Assembly (NCBI RefSeq): GCF_027158005.1 | Contig: NZ_JAPVLQ010000004.1 | Location: 186,001 to 250,000, forward strand | Origin: Rhodococcus sp. H36-A4 | Lineage (GTDB): Bacteria; Actinomycetota; Actinomycetes; Mycobacteriales; Mycobacteriaceae | DNA length: 64,000 nt | Reading direction: 5' to 3' | In this document: in pieces, positions 58,791 through 64,000 of the stretch | How positions within the stretch are numbered: the stretch's first letter is position 1 | Layout: every line of letters begins with the position of its first letter | Made by a program: the position numbers and the translations under genes | The notes under the pieces: generated by a model | Database searches by the model: none | Told to the model about the DNA's origin: nothing | What the model saw: the letters and a program-made list of their open reading frames with translations, nothing else

Positions 58791-61700
58791 TCAGGCCCCG
58801 AAGGTCCGCTCCACCACAGCCTTTGCGCGACGCGTCACACGTAGGTAGTTGTCGAGGAACTCCCCCGCATCGGCGTTCTTCCACCCGGCCACCTTGGCGA
58901 CGGCGGAGAGAACATGTCCCGGTGCGGGGAGTTGGTCCGTCGGCTTTCCGCGCACGAGTACGAGTGCGTTACGTGCCTTCGTCGCGAGAATCCATGCTTC
59001 GCGCAACAGTTCTATGTCGGTTTCGCTCATCAACTCGGCCGCACCGATTGCGTCGAGAGTTTGCAGAGTCGAGGTGTTGTGCAACGACGGCACATGGTGC
59101 GCATGCCTGAGTTGGATGAGCTGCACCGTCCACTCGATGTCGGCGAGCCCGCCTCTGCCGAGCTTGGTGTGGGTGGCGGGGTCGGCGCCCTTCGGCAGAC
59201 GTTCGGAGTCGATTCGTGCCTTGATGCGGCGAATTTCTCGTACGGACTCCTGGGAGACGCCGCCTTCCGGATATCGGATCTTGTCGACCATGAGCAGAAA
59301 CTTGATGCCGAGATCCTGATCGCCGGCAACCTGATGGGCCCGCAGCAGCGCCTGGACCTCCCAGGCCTGAGCCCATTGCGCGTAGTACGCCTTGTACGAC
59401 GCGAGGGTCCTGACGACCGGCCCGTTTCGGCCTTCCGGCCGCAAACCGGTGTCCACTTCCAACGGAGGATCGGTACTGGGCGCGCCGAGTAACTTGCGAA
59501 CCCGATCGGCAATGCCGTTGGCCCACTTGACTGCGACACTGTCGTCGGAGCCCTCGACGGGTTTGCAGACGAACAGCACATCTGCATCGCTGCCGTAGCC
59601 GAGTTCTCCGCCGCCGAGTCGGCCCATCCCGATCACAGCCAGGGCGGCTGGAGCCGGCTCACCACGTTCGGCTTCGCTCGCGCGAATGGCGGCTGCCAGT
59701 GCCGCGTTGATCACCGCGGCCCATACCGAGGACAAAGCGGTACAGACCTGTGGCACGTCGAGCATGCCGAGGATGTCGGCCGACGCTACTCGCGCAAGTT
59801 CGTGTCTACGCAGGGCACGCGCGGCGTCGATGGCGCGAACCGGATCATCGTACCGGCCCGAAGACGACAGGATAGCTCGGTACGTCTCCTGTGGTTCGAC
59901 GTCGAGAAGCCTTGGGCCGGTTGGGCCGTCGGCGAAAAGTCGGATGACCTCGGGGGCCTTGATGAGCAGATCCGGCACGTATGCCGAAGATCCGAGCACG
60001 ATCATCAGCCGCTGGGCGACGGCACCTTCGTCGCGAAGTATCCGCAAAAACCAGGTGTGGTCCTGAGCGGCCTCGCAGAGTCGGCGGTAGTTGAGTAGGC
60101 CTGCGTCCGAGTCCGGGGTATCCGCTAGCCATTCGAGCAGCGTCGGCAGCAGAACCGCTTGAATCTGGCCACGCCGAGAGCCTGAACCGACGAGGGCGCG
60201 CAGATGCCCGATCGCGTTCTGGGGAGCGGCGAAACCGAGCGCCGAGAGTTGCCGCACGGCTGCTTCCGGAGTCAATCTGACAGTGTCGGAATCGAACCGT
60301 ACGACGGAATCCAGCAGTGGTCGATAGAACAATTTCGCGTGCAGCCTGCGAATCCGCAGCGCGTTGCGTTTGATCTCGGCGTTCAGCACTCCGAGCGCGT
60401 CACGATTGCCATCGGGACGCATGTGCGCTGCACGGGCGAGCCAGCGCAACGCTTCCTCGTCGTCCGGCGGTGGCAGAGTGTGTGTTCGCTTCATCCGCTG
60501 AAGCTGCAGACGGTGTTCGAGCAATCGCAGGAACTCGTAGGACGCGGACAAATTCGCTGCGTCGTCGCGCCCGACGTATCCCCCGTCGCTGAGCGCCACC
60601 AGGGCGTCCACCGTGCCGAGAACTCGCAGAGTTTCGTCGGTGCGGCCGTGCACGAGCTGCAGTAGCTGCACTGCGAACTCGACATCCCGCAGGCTTCCGC
60701 GACCGAGTTTGATCTCGCGTTCACGGAGCTCGGGAGGGACCATCTCCTCGACGCGCCGACGCATCGCGCGGACCTCGGGAACGAAGTCCTCCCGCTGCGA
60801 GGCCAACCACACCATCGGATTGAGTGCGGCGACGTAGCTGTGACCGAGCTCGAGGTCGCCGGTCATCGGACGCGCTTTGAGCAGAGCCTGGAACTCCCAG
60901 GTCTTGGCCCACCGCTTGTAGTAGGCGACATGCGAATCGAGGGTGCGGACCAGTTCGCCACGTTTGCCCTCCGGCCGAAGCGCTGCATCGACCTCGAAGA
61001 ACGCCGAGGAGCCGATTCGCATCATTTCGCCCGCGATCCGACTGGCAACCGCATCGGCGGGCTCCGCCACGAATACGACGTCGACGTCGGAGACATAATT
61101 GAGCTCTCGTGCACCGCATTTGCCCATTGCGATCACGGCAAGTCGGGTCGGCATCGGATCCTCCGGGCAAACTGTCGCGACAGCGACGGCCAAGGCTGCG
61201 GTCAAGGCTGCGTCGGCCATGTCGGAGAGCTGATTTCCCACGAGCTGATACGGCACTACCGGTTCGTTTTCCACGGTGGCAGCGAGATCCGCCGCGGCGA
61301 GAACCATCACTTGGTCACGGTAGGTTTTACGCAGTGCGACAACGGCATCGGGTCCGGTCAGACCAGCCCGGTACAACTCCGGTGAGGCATTCGGACCGGT
61401 CTCGGGCACTGCGTCGACTGCGGCCAGAAGTTCGTCGGTGAGCTGCTGCTTGCTGGGTAGTTCCACTCGCGCGGATGGACCCGTGGCGCGGCCTGCCGGG
61501 GTGGTGAGCAGACGCCAGGTATCCGGATCGGCAACGAGGTGATCGGCAAGCGCGCTCGAGGCACCGCAGAGACCCAACAGTCGACCGCGAAGGCCCTTGT
61601 CCGAACGCAAGGCCTGGTCGACTTCGGAGAAGCCGTCGCCAAGTAAATCCTGCAACCTTGTGAGTGTCCGCAGCGCGAGATCCGCGTTTGCCGCACGCGA

Positions 61701-61835
61701 CAACGACCACAGGAGTTCGAGACTGTTTTCGTCGACCCACCCGAGCTTCTGCAGATCTGCAGGCGCAGTGGCCTCGACCAGACCCAGACGTCCTGGCCCT
61801 GGGACGATCGAACGTGATGTGGGTGGACGCACCAT
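58791..61835 (-). CDS. glnE: Glutamine synthetase adenylyltransferase/adenylyl-removing enzyme
   Basis: 1014-aa regulator of GlnA1 activity with two tandem nucleotidyltransferase halves. The N-terminal AR half has [13 protein letters not shown] and the C-terminal AT half [14 protein letters not shown], each GxSDxD-like. [14 protein letters not shown] and [14 protein letters not shown] are the matching acidic motifs. ATG 61835 has GAGG about 9 nt upstream. The gene follows glnA2 with a 119-bp gap and is transcribed in the same direction. Confidence 0.95.
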   Translation of the reverse strand: MVRPPTSRSIVPGPGRLGLVEATAPADLQKLGWVDENSLELLWSLSRAANADLALRTLTRLQDLLGDGFSEVDQALRSDKGLRGRLLGLCGASSALADHLVADPDTWRLLTTPAGRATGPSARVELPSKQQLTDELLAAVDAVPETGPNASPELYRAGLTGPDAVVALRKTYRDQVMVLAAADLAATVENEPVVPYQLVGNQLSDMADAALTAALAVAVATVCPEDPMPTRLAVIAMGKCGARELNYVSDVDVVFVAEPADAVASRIAGEMMRIGSSAFFEVDAALRPEGKRGELVRTLDSHVAYYKRWAKTWEFQALLKARPMTGDLELGHSYVAALNPMVWLASQREDFVPEVRAMRRRVEEMVPPELREREIKLGRGSLRDVEFAVQLLQLVHGRTDETLRVLGTVDALVALSDGGYVGRDDAANLSASYEFLRLLEHRLQLQRMKRTHTLPPPDDEEALRWLARAAHMRPDGNRDALGVLNAEIKRNALRIRRLHAKLFYRPLLDSVVRFDSDTVRLTPEAAVRQLSALGFAAPQNAIGHLRALVGSGSRRGQIQAVLLPTLLEWLADTPDSDAGLLNYRRLCEAAQDHTWFLRILRDEGAVAQRLMIVLGSSAYVPDLLIKAPEVIRLFADGPTGPRLLDVEPQETYRAILSSSGRYDDPVRAIDAARALRRHELARVASADILGMLDVPQVCTALSSVWAAVINAALAAAIRASEAERGEPAPAALAVIGMGRLGGGELGYGSDADVLFVCKPVEGSDDSVAVKWANGIADRVRKLLGAPSTDPPLEVDTGLRPEGRNGPVVRTLASYKAYYAQWAQAWEVQALLRAHQVAGDQDLGIKFLLMVDKIRYPEGGVSQESVREIRRIKARIDSERLPKGADPATHTKLGRGGLADIEWTVQLIQLRHAHHVPSLHNTSTLQTLDAIGAAELMSETDIELLREAWILATKARNALVLVRGKPTDQLPAPGHVLSAVAKVAGWKNADAGEFLDNYLRVTRRAKAVVERTFGA

Positions 61836-61896
61836 CAGCGAACACCTCGACTCTGGCGTAACACAGGTTCACCTCACCGCGGGCGGGAACTAGCTC

Positions 61897-61913
61897 TTAC
61901 TCGAACGAAGTAA
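61897..61913. promoter_or_regulatory. Inverted repeat between glnA2 and glnE
   Basis: TTACT-CGAACGA-AGTAA in the 119-bp gap, 62 bp before the glnE start. Short (5-bp arms) and without an obvious regulator; it may also be chance. Confidence 0.25.
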
Positions 61914-61954
61914 AATCTAGCCCATCACGCCGGCGTTCGATGACAGTGCGCAGA

Positions 61955-63295
61955 TCACAATCCCAAGTAGGCCTTCAGCTCGTACGGCGTCACATGCGAG
62001 CGGTATTCCTCCCACTCCCGACGCTTGTTGCGCAAGAAGAAGTCGAAGACGTGCTCACCGAGGGCTTCGGCGACGAGCTCGGAGCCTTCCATTGCGTTCA
62101 GAGCCTGATCGAGGTTGCCTGGAAGCTCCTTGTACCCCATGGCGCGACGCTCGGCGGATGTCAACGCCCACACGTCCTCTTCGGCCTCGGGCGGCAACGT
62201 GTAGCCCTTTTCGATGCCACGTAGACCGGCAGCGAGCAGCACTGCGAAGGCAAGGTACGGGTTGCAGGCCGAGTCGGGGCTGCGGATCTCGACGCGACGC
62301 GAGGACGCCTTGTTCGGGGTGTACATCGGAACCCGGATGAGTGCCGAGCGGTTGGACGGTCCCCAAGACGCTGCGGTCGGTGCTTCGCCACCGCGGATCA
62401 ACCGCTTGTAGGAGTTGACCCACTGGTTGGTGACGGCGCTGATCTCGTTGGCATGTTCGAGGATTCCGGCGATGAACGACTTGCCGGTCTCCGAAAGCTG
62501 CATCGGGTCGTCCGGATTGTGGAACGCGTTGGTGTCGCCCTCGAACAAGCTCATGTGCGTGTGCATCGCCGAGCCGGCCTGATCACTGAACGGCTTGGGC
62601 ATGAACGTTGCGCGGACGCCCTCGGCGATCGCAACTTCCTTGACCAGGTATCGGAAGGTCATGATGTTGTCGGCCATCGACAGTGCGTCGGCGTAGCGGA
62701 GGTCGATTTCCTGCTGACCGGGCGCGGCTTCGTGATGGCTGAACTCGACGGAGATGCCCATCGACTCGAGCGCATCGATGGCGTGCCGACGAAAATTCGG
62801 CGCCGAGTCGTGCACGGCCTGATCGAAATATCCACCGTTGTCGGCGGGCGTGGGCGGCGATCCGTCCTCCGGGCTGTCCTTGAGCAGGAAGAACTCGATC
62901 TCCGGATGCACGTAGCAGCTGAATCCGAGGTCTGCGGCCTTGCTCAATTGGCGACGCAGCACGTGGCGCGAATCAGCCCAGGACGGTGAGCCGTCGGGCA
63001 TCGCGATGTCGCAGAACATGCGTGCCGAATGCTGGTGCCCCTTGCTGCTCGACCAGGGCAGGATCTGAAAAGTCGACGGATCGGGCTTGGCGACGGTATC
63101 GGCTTCGGAGACGCGGGCGAATCCCTCGATAGCGCTTCCGTCGAAGCCGATGCCTTCGTCGAAGGCACCTTCGAGTTCCGCCGGGGCGATGGCAACCGAT
63201 TTCAGATAGCCAAGAACATCGGTGAACCATAGGCGGACGAAGCGGATGTCGCGCTCCTCCAGGGTCCGAAGCACGAATTCCTTTTGGCGATCCAT
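61955..63295 (-). CDS. glnA2: Glutamine synthetase (GlnA2 type)
   Basis: 446 aa from ATG 63295, identical to the mycobacterial GlnA2 length. Contains RLWFTDVLGYLKSVAIAP, YVHPEIEFFLL, HHEAAPGQQEIDLR and MPKPFSDQAGSAMHTHMSLF. The adenylylation Tyr loop of GlnA1 is replaced by PPEAEEDVWALTSAER, so it is unlikely to be a GlnE target. In actinobacteria GlnA2 is dispensable for ammonia assimilation; a polyamine or side-chain glutamylation role is possible. Confidence 0.93.
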   Translation of the reverse strand: MDRQKEFVLRTLEERDIRFVRLWFTDVLGYLKSVAIAPAELEGAFDEGIGFDGSAIEGFARVSEADTVAKPDPSTFQILPWSSSKGHQHSARMFCDIAMPDGSPSWADSRHVLRRQLSKAADLGFSCYVHPEIEFFLLKDSPEDGSPPTPADNGGYFDQAVHDSAPNFRRHAIDALESMGISVEFSHHEAAPGQQEIDLRYADALSMADNIMTFRYLVKEVAIAEGVRATFMPKPFSDQAGSAMHTHMSLFEGDTNAFHNPDDPMQLSETGKSFIAGILEHANEISAVTNQWVNSYKRLIRGGEAPTAASWGPSNRSALIRVPMYTPNKASSRRVEIRSPDSACNPYLAFAVLLAAGLRGIEKGYTLPPEAEEDVWALTSAERRAMGYKELPGNLDQALNAMEGSELVAEALGEHVFDFFLRNKRREWEEYRSHVTPYELKAYLGL

Positions 63296-63302
63296 GTCCG
63301 CG

Positions 63303-63334
63303 AGACTAAGCAAACCGCGTTAAATCTGTGTTAC
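63303..63334 (-). promoter_or_regulatory. glnA2 promoter with GlnR-like site
   Basis: On the minus strand GTAAC-ACAGAT-TTAAC (63334-63319) resembles a GlnR box GTnAC-n6-GnAAC with one weak half. -10 TAGTCT (63308-63303) follows, 7 nt before ATG 63295, suggesting a leaderless message. Weaker than the glnA1 box. Confidence 0.45.
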
Positions 63335-63397
63335 ATCGTGATCTCGGTCTCACGTCGGACACTTCTCAGCGGACACATCGGGGACGTGAAGCTCGCG

Positions 63398-64000
63398 TCA
63401 GCACACCAGATCGTTACCTGCCGGAACCAGATCGACGAGATAATCGACCAACGGATCGTCGACGCATTCCTCGCCGGAGAAGGCGACCGTATGTTGGGTC
63501 CCTTCGTAGGTGACCAGGTCCGCGTCGAGCTGGCGGGCAAGGTCGACGCCTGCCTGGTACGGCGTGGCCGGGTCGAAAGTCGTGGACACGACCACTAGCT
63601 TCGGTAGCCCCGGCGCCGAGATCGTGTGCGGACTTCCGGTATTCGGTACGGGCCAGAATGCGCACAGGTCGAGAGGCGCGATTCCGGTCCCGCGGCCGTC
63701 GTCGAGGAACGGGGCGGCCTCTCGATAACGTGTGTCTGCCTCGTCGGCCTCGGCTCGGTCGATGACCGGTGGATCATCGACGCACCGAATTGCATTGAAC
63801 GCGTCGTCGAGATTCGCGTACGACCCGTCCTCGAGTCGTCCGCTGTACGTGTCGGCCAATCGCAGGAGCGTATCGCCGCGACCGTCCCGCAGTTCGCTCA
63901 GACCCGCTCGAAGAAGCCGCCACAGAGTTTCGGAGTAAAGCGCCTGCTGGGTCCCCGTCAGCGCGTCGTCGTAGCTCAGTCCACGCGGGTCCGTCGTCTC
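63398..64000 (-). CDS. Alpha/beta-hydrolase with TAP-like C-terminal domain (Rv2223c/Rv2224c family), partial
   Basis: C-terminal 200 residues of a serine hydrolase/peptidase; the 5' part lies beyond the window end, and the frame is open to base 64000. Catalytic Asp in STTFDPATPYQAG and His in YEGTQHTVAF are visible, with the two Cys in CVDDP and CFW-like regions forming probable disulfides. Mycobacterial relatives are exported lipoprotein proteases; one (CaeA/Hip1) is a virulence factor. The signal peptide and catalytic Ser cannot be checked here. Confidence 0.85.
   Translation of the reverse strand, partial: ETTDPRGLSYDDALTGTQQALYSETLWRLLRAGLSELRDGRGDTLLRLADTYSGRLEDGSYANLDDAFNAIRCVDDPPVIDRAEADEADTRYREAAPFLDDGRGTGIAPLDLCAFWPVPNTGSPHTISAPGLPKLVVVSTTFDPATPYQAGVDLARQLDADLVTYEGTQHTVAFSGEECVDDPLVDYLVDLVPAGNDLVC

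Noticed and set aside
61853-61873. Possible GlnR site before glnE (GTAAC-n6-TCACC)
   Set aside because: The second half-site does not match GAAAC and the position is inside the probable leader.

Overview
The window is chromosomal DNA from a GC-rich actinobacterium of the order Mycobacteriales, most probably Rhodococcus or a close relative in Nocardiaceae. The evidence is lipomannan/PIM mannosyltransferases, a qcrCAB/ctaCEF respiratory module with a di-haem QcrC, class II DAHP synthase, GlnE/GlnA1/GlnA2, frequent GTG/TTG starts, and a gene order that follows the Mycobacterium tuberculosis stretch from about Rv2174 to Rv2224c. A carotenoid pair (crtI, crtB) around mptA fits a pigmented rhodococcus. 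The species is inferred from memory of gene order, not from a search.

Layout. 1-4.5 kb: crtI-mptA-crtB, a carotenoid operon with a mannan mannosyltransferase inside it. 4.4-9 kb: Rv2175c-like DNA-binding protein, pknL (kinase with four PASTA domains), aroG, RNase AS. 9-21.5 kb: envelope genes (GT87 mannosyltransferase, PlsC-like acyltransferase, ROK glucokinase, an ArsA-like ATPase operon, SRPBCC proteins, fadD15, then the ripC-lipoprotein-pimB' operon and a second NlpC/P60 gene controlled by a c-di-AMP riboswitch). 21.8-26 kb: Cys-rich small protein, exonuclease-GIY-YIG fusion, Lrp-type ligand domain, trpD. 26-30.7 kb: ctaE and qcrCAB. 30.7-33 kb: an accessory block (PadR operon with a palindromic operator, a small membrane protein, and non-coding or decayed DNA) lying before ctaF-ctaC. 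34.8-40.2 kb: asnB, adoK, A-type Fe-S carrier, glycerate kinase, DUF3043 protein. 40.2-46.9 kb: cobUTS, ilvE, gcvT, pepB and a small protein. 47.2-53.3 kb: dlaT/sucB, an epimerase, lipB, lipA, DUF4191 and RDD proteins. 53.4-64 kb: glnA1, a four-gene OpuC-type osmoprotectant transporter, glnE, glnA2 and the C-terminal part of a TAP-like hydrolase.

The genes form connected systems: aerobic terminal respiration, lipoate synthesis next to a lipoylated E2 that needs it, glutamine synthetase with its adenylyltransferase and GlnR-type sites, and peptidoglycan/PIM/LM envelope assembly.

The clearest signals beyond routine genes are the ydaO-type riboswitch at 21537-21680, a perfect 12-bp palindrome overlapping a leaderless padR promoter at 32160-32187, a good GlnR box at glnA1 (53382-53397), a 21-bp tandem repeat across the glnA1 stop codon, a long Asn-Gly tail on QcrB, and several -10 elements placed 6-7 nt before start codons. 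I saw no tRNA, rRNA, CRISPR array, insertion sequence or prophage. I did not find a convincing entirely new multi-gene system; the accessory block between qcrB and ctaF is the least explained part.
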